This document shows, piece after piece, positions 8,087-17,245 of a stretch of 56,951 nucleotides of DNA. Position 1 is the stretch's first letter. Each line of letters opens with the position of its first letter. The notes under the pieces were generated by a model that was not told the DNA's origin, searched no databases, and saw only the letters and a list, made by a program, of their open reading frames with translations. The DNA comes from CAUZFZ01 sp963579025 (GTDB lineage: Bacteria; Planctomycetota; Planctomycetia; Planctomycetales; Planctomycetaceae): contig CAUZFZ010000050.1 in assembly GCA_963579025.1 (NCBI GenBank), positions 1 to 56,951 of the forward strand, in the 5' to 3' direction. The translations under genes and the position numbers were made by a program.

Positions 8087-8107
8087 CCCGATTTCTCCGA
8101 AATCGGG
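8087..8107. repeat. Short hairpin CCCGATTT-ctccg-AAATCGGG
   Basis: A perfect 8-bp stem with a 5-base loop, preceded by CCGTAG, 17 bases after the SGNH-like gene. The GTAG-CCC head plus palindrome matches the layout of the repeat family seen at several other spacers in this window. It may also act as a transcript end, but no T-tract follows. Confidence 0.6.
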
Positions 8108-8271
8108 ATCTGCAGCGTGCGGATTTCGGAGAACTCCGCCTTGGAGTCTGTCCGAGAATGGAAATCGACCTGGTTTTCTCGATGGAGATGCGCTACAGAG
8201 GGTGGAGTCGGGAATGGATTCCTTTTGGGGAGCCTGAATTCGGATTACGGGTGAGCGGGACATTTCGCAAC

Positions 8272-8520
8272 TGGTATCCGGATCAGACGTGGCTGCTGCC
8301 GCCTTCGCCTCGCGACTGGCTGGAGTCGAATCATCTCGTCTACTTCCTGCTGGACGTCGTCCGCGAGATGGACCTCACGCCGTTCTTTGAACGCTACCGA
8401 AACTCCCTCACCGGACAGCCCCCGTACCATCCCGCATGATGGTCACGCTGCTGCTTTACGCGTACGGCAGTGGTGTGTTCTCGTCGCGGATGATTCAGGC
8501 CCGCTGTGAGGAAAGGGGAC
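8272..8520 (+). pseudogene. Transposase N-terminal remnant (DUF772/IS1182-like), frameshifted
   Basis: The frame reads YPDQTWLLPPSPRDWL, then SNHLVYFLLDVVREMDL and GQPPYHPA, the characteristic N-terminus of DDE transposases with a DUF772 domain (IS1182/IS5-like). After CATCCCGCATGATGG the frame hits a stop at 8438. One frame over, MMVTLLLYAYGSGVFSSRMI follows immediately, which is the expected continuation, so one base is missing there. Homology ends about 25 codons later with no catalytic domain and no inverted ends. It is a dead insertion-sequence fragment beside the giant cytochrome-type gene. Confidence 0.8.
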
Positions 8521-8592
8521 AGGGCTGGCGATGGGGCCTTATGATGTCGAGGCCTTCCCGGTACTGGTTTGCGACTTTGCAGGGATAACCGC

Positions 8593-11500
8593 ATGACACT
8601 GAACCGACTTCGAATCACTACGAACTGCCTGACCAGTTTGATCGCTGTGTTGACGATGACAGGCAACGCGGTCGCCGAGGAATCACCTGATCCGTCAGAA
8701 CAGCCGCAGTTTTCAAAGGCCGACGTCGAGTTCTTTCAGACGAAGGTGCATCCGTTGCTGAAAGCTCGCTGTTTCAAGTGTCACTCGAAGGACGCGAAGC
8801 GGCTGGAAGGTGAACTGCGGCTTGATGCGCGGTCCCTGCTGCTGGCCGGCGGCGAGACCGGACCGGCGGCGGTTCCGAATGAACCGGCCGAAAGCCTGAT
8901 GATTGAGGCGATCCTGTACGAATCTCTGGAAATGCCACCCAGCGGTCGACTACCCGAGGGCGAGATTGCCATCCTGACGAAGTGGGTGGAACGTGGTTTG
9001 CCGTGGACCGACGAAGGCCTGACTGTCACGGTCGAAGAAAAGATGTTTCCGCTGGATGAACGTAAGAAGTCTCACTGGGCCTGGCAGCCGATTCGTGACG
9101 TCGCCGCACCAGCAGTGAAAGACAATGCCTGGGCACGCAGCGCCGTCGATCGCTTTATTCTTGCCGAACTGGAAGCTCGAAACCTCGCTCCGGCTCCACC
9201 TGCGGACCGCCGCACGCTGATCCGTCGCGTGTACTTCGATCTGGTCGGACTTCCGCCGACTCCCGAGCAGGTGCGGGAATTCCTCGACGACAAGTTGTCG
9301 ACACCGGATGCACTGGCCCGGGTCGTCGATTCGCTGCTCGAATCGCCGCACTTTGGCGAACGCTGGGCCCGGCACTGGCTCGATCTCGTGCGTTACGCCG
9401 AAACGCTCGGGCACGAGTTCGACTACAAGCTGAAGTACGCACATCATTATCGCGATTACGTCATTCGCGCGATCAATGCCGATGTCCCGTACGACCAGTT
9501 CGTGCGTGAGCACATCGCCGGCGACCTGCTTAAGAACCCGCGGCGGAACCCGGTCGATGGCACGAGTGAGTCGATCATCGGAACGGGGTTCTGGTTTCTG
9601 GGAGAGTTGAAACACGCACCAGTTGACGTGAAGGGGGAAGAAGCGACCGTTGTCGATAATCAACTCGATGTTTTCTCGAAGACGTTTTTGGGCCTGACTG
9701 TCGCCTGCGCCCGCTGCCACGATCACAAGTTCGATGCCATCAGTGCCCGCGACTACTACGCACTGTCCGGATTTCTGCAGAGTTCTCGACGACAGCATGC
9801 CTACGTCGATCCCGAGGGACGTATTGAGAAGGCTGTGAGTCAGCTCAAGGAACTGCACGCGACTGCGGATGAGTTGATAGCCACGTCGGTTCACCGTTCA
9901 GCCGGGGATGCCGTTGATCGAACAACGCGACTGTTGCTGGCATCCCGCGAGGTAATTTTTGGCTCTCCGAAGCCTGGCGACAGTGACGTACCGAGTGGCA
10001 AGCGCGGCGACATTCTACTGGCCGACTTCGAAAGTGAAGACTTCGGCGAATGGAAAGCCGAAGGGGCCGCGTTCGCCAAAGGGACGGTTGCCGGCACTCT
10101 GCAGCGTCAGCAGAAAGTCTCCGGCTTCTCAGGTAAGCGACTGGTCAATTCTTATGTCGGAGGTGACAACGCCACCGGTCGACTGACATCGCCCGAGTTT
10201 GTGATTGATCGCCGTCGAATTCAGTTCCTGATTGGCGGCGGAGCGCACAAAGGCCGCACATGTATGAATCTGCTGGTCAACGGCAAAGTCGTCCGCACGG
10301 CTACCGGGAAGGCCAACGAGCGGCTCGACGCGCATGTATGGGATGTCTCTGCCCTGCAGTTGGAACTCGCAGTGATTCAGATTGTGGACGAACAGAAAGG
10401 CGGATGGGGGCACGTCAACGTCGACCACATCGTGCTGACCGACTCGGGAAAGGCCACGCTGACAAAGCGTCCGATAGGTGTTGTGGCCAAAGAGCACGGT
10501 GTTGGTCCGGAAACGTTGGAGCGGTGGGTTCGAGCGCTGTCAGACGACGGGCTCAAATCCCCCTCACATCCGTTGTTCACCTGGCGCGAGTTAGCTCAGT
10601 CAACCGATAGCGACCTGACCGCGACTCGATCCCGTGTTTCCACACGACTGGAGTCCGCGACAACGGCTCGTGAGAAGTTCGAGAGCGAGACGGATCTGAT
10701 TGATGATTTCGACGACGGCAACTTTGACGGCTGGTTCTCCACTGGGTGGGCATTTGGGGATGCACCGCTTCAGCCACACGCCTGGTCGCGCGGCAAGGCC
10801 CCGAGTTTCCCAGGCGCCATCTCGAGCGGTCGCTACGGAAACAAACTGCGGGGAGTGCTCCGATCGCCGGAATTCACCCTGACAAAGCCCAGCGTCCTGT
10901 ATCGATTTGCCGGTAACAACGTCACCGTCCGATTGATCATCGATAACTACGTCATGGATGAATACAACGGGCTGCTGTTCCGAGGCTGCAAGTTTGATCT
11001 GAAGAACGAACAGTTGCACTGGTTCCGCCAAGGTGGCGACGTGCGGAACCACGTTGGCCATCGAGCTCACATCGAATTGATTGACGAAGGTGATGGCTGG
11101 ATTGTCGTTGATGAAATCCGGCTGGCTGATGGCGGGACCGCACAGGTCGATCCCGTTAGCGCGGCAAGTCTGACCATCGCGGGTAGCGACGACATCACTA
11201 CGCAGCAGGCTTTGGCGCTGGCCATTGCCAGACTGTCGAATTCACCCGACGTCGATGCGAGTGGTGGTGCTGAACAGTTAGCCGGCTGGCTCGGCTCGCA
11301 GAACCTCGTGGCAGACGATGTGGTCGCCGACAAACTGGCCACACTTCGCGAGGAAGCGGACCGCATTGCCAATGAAGTTCCCACGCCGCAATACGTCCTC
11401 GCGATGACTGACGGCACGGGCGAGAACGAGCATGTCTTTGTTCGCGGCAGTCACGCGAATCTCGGTCCGGTGGCGCCACGCCGCATGCTCGAAGCCATCT

Positions 11501-12414
11501 CCGGCAACAACCAGCCGGATTTCGGCGACGACGGGAGTGGTCGGCTCGAACTGGCCGAACGATTGCTGTCTCCGTCAAACCCATTCCCGGCCCGAGTGAT
11601 GGCCAACCGGATCTGGCATCACCTGTTCGGTCGAGGCATTGTGGCCTCGGTCGACAACTTCGGCGTGCTCGGCGAGCGACCGACACATCCTGAACTGCTG
11701 GATCATCTGGCAACTCGCTTCGTTGCAGAGGGCTGGTCGGTCAAATCGCTGATCCGGTCGCTGTTGCTGACACAGACCTATCAGATGGACAGCAGAGTGA
11801 ACCCGGACTACGCGGATGTCGATCCCGTCAACAAATGGTGGCACCGAATGCCGATCCGTCGTCTGCCGGGTGAGGCCATTCGAGACGCGATGCTGACGAT
11901 TTCCGGACGTCTGGATCGGACGGTCTCCGGACCGCCAGTGCCGGTCTATGTGACGCCGTTCATGCAGGGGCGAGGCAGACCGCGCGGCGGACCATTAGAC
12001 GGCAACGGGCGTCGGAGCATTTACGTTTCCGTCAACCGAAACTTCCTTTCGCCCATGATGCTGGCATTCGACACGCCGATTCCCTTCACCGCGATCGGTC
12101 GACGCACGATCTCGAACGTGCCGGCCCAGGCACTGATTCTGATGAACGACCCGTTCGTCATTCAGCAGGCTCAGGTGTGGGCGAAGCGAGAACTGACCGC
12201 GGGCGATGTCGTGCCCGCAGATCGAATCAGTCGGCTGTACGAGCGAGCCTTCGCGCGGCCTCCCAGCAACGACGAGCTGACCGACGGGCTCGAATTCCTG
12301 GAACAGCAGGCGACCAGCTACGGAGCCAGCGACAACTGGCAGACGAACGAGCAGGCCTGGTCCGATTTCTGTCACGTACTGTTCAACGTGAAAGAGTTCG
12401 TGTTCGTGAAGTGA
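8593..12414 (+). CDS. Secreted PSCyt1/DUF1549/DUF1553 planctomycete cytochrome-type protein
   Basis: A 1273-residue exported protein with a signal peptide (first ~28 residues) and AGGG eight bases before the ATG; a TTG eight codons upstream is less likely. Residues ~40-135 are the planctomycete cytochrome domain with heme site CFKCH (C60, C63, H64). DUF1549 follows (~178-390, with RRVYFDLVGLPPTPEQV and a second CARCH at 372-376). Two related beta-rich modules of the type found next to levanase domains (ILLADFESEDFGEW and LIDDFDDGNFDGW starts) are inserted before DUF1553 (~980-1260, RVMANRIWHHLFGRGIVAS). The family is abundant in planctomycetes and often paired with DUF1501 proteins; polysaccharide or sulfatase-linked roles are proposed but unproven. 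No DUF1501 gene is adjacent here. Confidence 0.92.
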   Translation: MTLNRLRITTNCLTSLIAVLTMTGNAVAEESPDPSEQPQFSKADVEFFQTKVHPLLKARCFKCHSKDAKRLEGELRLDARSLLLAGGETGPAAVPNEPAESLMIEAILYESLEMPPSGRLPEGEIAILTKWVERGLPWTDEGLTVTVEEKMFPLDERKKSHWAWQPIRDVAAPAVKDNAWARSAVDRFILAELEARNLAPAPPADRRTLIRRVYFDLVGLPPTPEQVREFLDDKLSTPDALARVVDSLLESPHFGERWARHWLDLVRYAETLGHEFDYKLKYAHHYRDYVIRAINADVPYDQFVREHIAGDLLKNPRRNPVDGTSESIIGTGFWFLGELKHAPVDVKGEEATVVDNQLDVFSKTFLGLTVACARCHDHKFDAISARDYYALSGFLQSSRRQHAYVDPEGRIEKAVSQLKELHATADELIATSVHRSAGDAVDRTTRLLLASREVIFGSPKPGDSDVPSGKRGDILLADFESEDFGEWKAEGAAFAKGTVAGTLQRQQKVSGFSGKRLVNSYVGGDNATGRLTSPEFVIDRRRIQFLIGGGAHKGRTCMNLLVNGKVVRTATGKANERLDAHVWDVSALQLELAVIQIVDEQKGGWGHVNVDHIVLTDSGKATLTKRPIGVVAKEHGVGPETLERWVRALSDDGLKSPSHPLFTWRELAQSTDSDLTATRSRVSTRLESATTAREKFESETDLIDDFDDGNFDGWFSTGWAFGDAPLQPHAWSRGKAPSFPGAISSGRYGNKLRGVLRSPEFTLTKPSVLYRFAGNNVTVRLIIDNYVMDEYNGLLFRGCKFDLKNEQLHWFRQGGDVRNHVGHRAHIELIDEGDGWIVVDEIRLADGGTAQVDPVSAASLTIAGSDDITTQQALALAIARLSNSPDVDASGGAEQLAGWLGSQNLVADDVVADKLATLREEADRIANEVPTPQYVLAMTDGTGENEHVFVRGSHANLGPVAPRRMLEAISGNNQPDFGDDGSGRLELAERLLSPSNPFPARVMANRIWHHLFGRGIVASVDNFGVLGERPTHPELLDHLATRFVAEGWSVKSLIRSLLLTQTYQMDSRVNPDYADVDPVNKWWHRMPIRRLPGEAIRDAMLTISGRLDRTVSGPPVPVYVTPFMQGRGRPRGGPLDGNGRRSIYVSVNRNFLSPMMLAFDTPIPFTAIGRRTISNVPAQALILMNDPFVIQQAQVWAKRELTAGDVVPADRISRLYERAFARPPSNDELTDGLEFLEQQATSYGASDNWQTNEQAWSDFCHVLFNVKEFVFVK

Positions 12415-12581
12415 TCACCGTCGCAGTGTGCGACCAACACCGAGCGCGAACGCGGTTAAACACGCCGGGCGTGTGCGGATCAGACGTTGTGCAGCACCGC
12501 CGCCGGGCGTTGGTTGCGACCCCTGGGAGGCCCCGCTACCTTCCCGGACTTCCTTCCGTTTCAGCCTGAAAGCCCCCTTCA

Positions 12582-13430
<849 letters not shown>

Positions 13431-13436
13431 TGGTTT

Positions 13437-13765
13437 ACGACGCGCGTACAAGCCCGACGCGCAAGTTGTGAAGTTGTACGCTTCAGTCCCGAAGGGACGT
13501 GGGCAAATAGCCCGGGGTTTCAACCCCGGGAAAAACAGCCATTTCTGAACCACAGCCCCGGAGGGGCGATGGCGATTCCGTGTCGGTCTCTGCCGTCGCC
13601 CCTCCGCGGCTTATTAAAGTTTTCACCCCTTGTTTCCCGGGGTTGAAACCCCGGGCTACTCCCCTTTGCCCCTCCGGGGCAGCAAAACTCTGCAACTTCA
13701 AAACGCGCACGCGATTGAACAATGTGACTTGGAGTTCACTCGCTTGCGCGCGTGACATTCCGTTA
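13437..13765. repeat. Compound inverted repeat between mqnD and SDR gene
   Basis: The spacer is built from mirrored palindromes. TAGCCCGGGGTTTCAACCCC opens a 23-base unit (13508-13530) whose exact reverse complement is at 13636-13658. GCCCCGGAGGGGC (13555-13567) has its reverse complement at 13668-13680. A further small hairpin, GTCCC-gaa-GGGAC, lies near 13486. No frame of this region is a credible gene. It resembles a REP-type cluster made of two head-to-head arms. Confidence 0.75.
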
Positions 13766-13811
13766 GGCCAAACGCGATAACGACCAATCAAGAATCGGAA
13801 AACGCATACAC

Positions 13812-14645
13812 ATGAGTAATTCAGCCAGCTACCTGACCTCTCTCTTCGGACTCGACGGCCTGACCGCGGTTGTCATTGGCGGCACGGGCGTATTGGGTGG
13901 CGCGTTCAGCGAGGCACTCGCGGGAGCTGGCGCTCACGTTCTGATTGTTGGCCGAACACTCAAGCCGGATGGAGAAAATGGCAGCACTATCGTTGATCGG
14001 ATCAAAGCAGCCGGTGGCTCGGCCGAGTTCTTCAAAGCCGACAGCACCAGCCAGAGTGATCTGGAAGCAATCGTTGCCCATCTCAAAGTCAGTGATCGCG
14101 AGTGCAACGTTCTGGTCAACGGGGCTGGAACGAACTCTGCCACACCGTTCCTCGAAATTACTGACGAGGAGTGGGAGAACATTCTCAACATCAATCTTCG
14201 CGGCGTGCGTCTGGCGAGCCAGGTATTTGCCCGCGACATGATCGAGCGCGGCACAAAGGGGTCGATCATAAATATCGCTTCGTTGAGCGGTATCACTGCA
14301 CTGTCGCGAGTGTTTACGTACTCGGCGACCAAGGCTGCGGTGATCAATCTCACTCAGAACCTTGCCCGCGAGTTCGCTCAGTACGGCGTCCGTGTGAATG
14401 CTCTTTCGCCAGGCTTCTTCCCGGCCGAGCAGAACCGCAAAGTACTGACGCCGGATCGCGTCGCCAGCATCCGTCGCCATACGCCGACGCTGCGTCCGGT
14501 CGAAGGCGAACAGGAACTCAGCCCGTTTGGTTCGCCTGAAGAACTTGCCGGGGCGGTATTGCTGATGGCCTCGCCAAATGCCGGCAGTTTTCTGACCGGT
14601 GAGAACATCGTCGTCGACGGCGGCTTTACTTCGATGACGATCTGA
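13812..14645 (+). CDS. SDR-family oxidoreductase, D-mannonate oxidoreductase-like
   Basis: A 277-residue classical short-chain dehydrogenase: cofactor loop IGGTGVLGGAF (residues ~23-33), NGAG motif, catalytic Ser in NIASLSG, and YSATK (Tyr, Lys). It ends with the typical TGENIVVDGGFTSMTI tail. The segment PGFFPAEQNRKVLTPDR resembles SDRs annotated as D-mannonate oxidoreductases, which act in hexuronate use, but the substrate is only inferred. It converges with mraY, with seven bases between the stops. Confidence 0.82.
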   Translation: MSNSASYLTSLFGLDGLTAVVIGGTGVLGGAFSEALAGAGAHVLIVGRTLKPDGENGSTIVDRIKAAGGSAEFFKADSTSQSDLEAIVAHLKVSDRECNVLVNGAGTNSATPFLEITDEEWENILNINLRGVRLASQVFARDMIERGTKGSIINIASLSGITALSRVFTYSATKAAVINLTQNLAREFAQYGVRVNALSPGFFPAEQNRKVLTPDRVASIRRHTPTLRPVEGEQELSPFGSPEELAGAVLLMASPNAGSFLTGENIVVDGGFTSMTI

Positions 14646-14652
14646 GTGGGGC

Positions 14653-15756
14653 TCAGTGAATCTTCAGACTGGCGACGGTGATCAGGGCCAGTAAGGCCGA
14701 GCCGATCCAGAAGCGCACGACGATTTTGAACTCGTGCTCGCCTTTGAACAAAAAGTGATTGTGCAGCGGACTGCACGCGATCAGGCGATTTCCCGTCAGC
14801 TTGAACCAGCCGACCTGAGCAATGACGCTCAGCGTTTCAATGACAAACACGCCTCCGGCCAGCACCAGCAGGCATTCCTGCCGTGACACCAGTGCTGCGA
14901 GACCCAGCAACGCTCCGATCGGTAACGACCCGGCATCGCCCATGAAGACCTGAGCGGGGTAACAGTTGAACCACAGAAACCCCAGCATGGCACCGACCAT
15001 CGCCGCCATCACGACACTCAATTCGCCACCACCAGCGACGTACGGAATCGCGAGGTAAGTGGCCATGCCTTTGTGTCCGGCCAGATACGTCAACGCCGTA
15101 AATGCCGCTCCGGCGAACACCATGCAGCCGCTGGCCAGTCCGTCGAGGCCATCCGTCAGGTTGACTCCGTTAGAGCTGCCCACAAGTACCAGAATCGCCC
15201 ATCCGACAAACAACATCCCAAGGGGGAGCGTTGCGGACCCGATCGGGGAGACCAGCGCGAGGCCGAAGGGCCGGTCGCGATTCACGAAGTAAATGAACGT
15301 GGCGAATACCGCTGCCAGAAGAAGCTGAATGACGAACTTGTGCCGGGCACGCAGGCCATTGCGATCCGTGCTGAGCTTGATCCAGTCGTCCCATGCACCC
15401 AGCATGCAGAACGTCAACACGACTCCGATGCCGCACAGGGTGTATGGGCTTGTCAGATCGCCCCAGAGCAGTGACGCCAGCAGGATGGACGCAGAAATGA
15501 ACACGCCGCCCATCGTGGGAGTCGCCTGTTTGTCCGCATGAAGCTCGTTGAGTCGCTCTGAATCACTCGCGACCCGCTCTTGAAACCGAGTCTTCAGCCA
15601 GCGAATCACAGGAGGCCCGAACAGCAATGCCAGCAGAAACGACGTCACGCTGGCGAGCGCAATTCGCGCCGTCAGAAAAACAGTGGAGTCGCCGGTCGTC
15701 AGCAACTGCAGTTTTTCAAACAGCGGGGCGAACTTCTGAATCAACCAGATGAGCAT
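14653..15756 (-). CDS. mraY: Phospho-N-acetylmuramoyl-pentapeptide-transferase MraY
   Basis: MraY joins UDP-MurNAc-pentapeptide to undecaprenyl phosphate, making lipid I at the cytoplasmic membrane. The 367-residue polytopic protein shows the family signatures: Asp-rich LGAWDDWIKLSTDRNGL, NGVNLTDGLDGLASG, NCYPAQVFMGDAGSLPIGALLG, and the C-terminal SPLHNHFLFKG His loop. Its ATG directly abuts the murF stop (TAAATG), so the two are translationally coupled. It is the last gene of the murE-murF-mraY run. Confidence 0.97.
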   Translation of the reverse strand: MLIWLIQKFAPLFEKLQLLTTGDSTVFLTARIALASVTSFLLALLFGPPVIRWLKTRFQERVASDSERLNELHADKQATPTMGGVFISASILLASLLWGDLTSPYTLCGIGVVLTFCMLGAWDDWIKLSTDRNGLRARHKFVIQLLLAAVFATFIYFVNRDRPFGLALVSPIGSATLPLGMLFVGWAILVLVGSSNGVNLTDGLDGLASGCMVFAGAAFTALTYLAGHKGMATYLAIPYVAGGGELSVVMAAMVGAMLGFLWFNCYPAQVFMGDAGSLPIGALLGLAALVSRQECLLVLAGGVFVIETLSVIAQVGWFKLTGNRLIACSPLHNHFLFKGEHEFKIVVRFWIGSALLALITVASLKIH

Positions 15757-17172
15757 TTATGTCCGCGGGCTGAGGGATAACGGTTGTTTCGCCTTATGAG
15801 TCGGTCGTTTGACGATTCGTTCGATCACACGTTCCATGTGCGTCGACCGCGATCCCTTTACGAGCACGACGTCGTTGGGTTGCAGCATCGATTCGAGCTT
15901 CTGGATGAGTGCTTCAACGACAGGAAAACCGGAAACATGCTCGGGATCAAAGCCGGCCTGGGTGGCTCCAGACACGACTGCTGTGGCGAAGCCGCCGCAC
16001 GACAGAATGAAGTCTATTCCGGCTTCGGCTGCAGCAATGCCAACGTTTTCATGAGCTTCAGATGCGATGTCGCCGAGTGCCAGCATGTCTCCTGTGACCA
16101 GAATCCGGCGTCCGTTTGTCGGCCACTGAGCCAGTAATTCGATGGCCGCCTGCATAGCTTCGGGGCTGGCGTTGTATGTGTCGTCGACGACGGTCCAGGG
16201 CGTCGTGCTGGATACAGTGCAGCGGCCGGCGACCGGCCGGAATTGCTCCAGTCCGCGTGCAATTTCACGATCAGCCAGTCCGAACTCGCGACCGAGTGCG
16301 ACAGCAAACAGAACCGAGCGGGCGAAATGCTGTCCGAACGCCTGGACCTGAAACCGACTGCCATTAATGACAGCGGTCAATCCGTCGCTCCCCATGGAGA
16401 CACTGGAACAGCGCACGTCGTTGTGAATACCCGTGCCGACTCGCAGGACTCGACATGAAACAGTGCGGGCGATCGCGATCGCCCGTTCGTCTTCGCCCGG
16501 TACCAGAAGCAGTCCGCGGCCAGGTAGTGCGTGTGCCAGTTCACCTTTGGCCTGTGCGATGGCTTCGATTCCGCCAAAGTCGCCTGCGTGTGCCGCTCCG
16601 ATACCCGTGAGGACTCCGACATCCGGCGCGGCGATTTCGCACAGACGGGCTACTTCACCGACCGCCGAAGCACCCAGTTCCACCACCGCGATCTCGTGGT
16701 GCGGACGCAGTTGCAGCAATGTCAGAGGGACGCCGAACTGGTTGTTGTAGTTCTTTGGGCTGCGGAGTGATTCGAAGCTCGGGCCGAGTGCCGCATGGAT
16801 CATTTCACGTGTTGACGTCTTGCCGAAGCTCCCCGTAATCCCGATCACTCGCACAGGACGACGTTGTCGATGCCATGCGGCAAGATCGCCCAGCGCCTGC
16901 AGCGAATCGTCCACGAGTACGCCGGGGCACGTCGGCAGTTGATCCTGTTCCAGATACCACTGCCGATCCACGATGCAGGCGTCCGCACCCGCCGAGACCG
17001 CTTGTGAAACGAAATCGTGCCCGTCGTGCGTCTCGCCCGGCAGTGCCCAGAACACGGTTCCAGGAGATGCCGCTCGTGAGTCCGTCACAATGCGCAGCGG
17101 TCTCCGCGGCCCGTCGACTCCGGTGTGGGCTCCGTCGGTGACTGTCGCGATGACGTCCAGGGGGAATTTCAT
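15757..17172 (-). CDS. murF: UDP-MurNAc-tripeptide--D-Ala-D-Ala ligase MurF
   Basis: MurF adds D-Ala-D-Ala to UDP-MurNAc-tripeptide, the last cytoplasmic step of the precursor. The 471-residue protein has the Mur-ligase domains in order: an N-terminal substrate domain with DSRAASPGTVFWALPGETHDGHDF, the central ATPase with ITGSFGKTSTREM (P-loop) and NYNNQFGVPLTLL, and a C-terminal domain starting near VVDDTYNASPEAM. It lies 73 bases after murE and abuts mraY. Confidence 0.96.
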   Translation of the reverse strand: MKFPLDVIATVTDGAHTGVDGPRRPLRIVTDSRAASPGTVFWALPGETHDGHDFVSQAVSAGADACIVDRQWYLEQDQLPTCPGVLVDDSLQALGDLAAWHRQRRPVRVIGITGSFGKTSTREMIHAALGPSFESLRSPKNYNNQFGVPLTLLQLRPHHEIAVVELGASAVGEVARLCEIAAPDVGVLTGIGAAHAGDFGGIEAIAQAKGELAHALPGRGLLLVPGEDERAIAIARTVSCRVLRVGTGIHNDVRCSSVSMGSDGLTAVINGSRFQVQAFGQHFARSVLFAVALGREFGLADREIARGLEQFRPVAGRCTVSSTTPWTVVDDTYNASPEAMQAAIELLAQWPTNGRRILVTGDMLALGDIASEAHENVGIAAAEAGIDFILSCGGFATAVVSGATQAGFDPEHVSGFPVVEALIQKLESMLQPNDVVLVKGSRSTHMERVIERIVKRPTHKAKQPLSLSPRT

Positions 17173-17245
17173 GATTCAATAACAGAAGGGGCTCGGCCCG
17201 GTATGTGAATGCGCCGCAAACACGGAACTCTCCCACTGCGGAACA

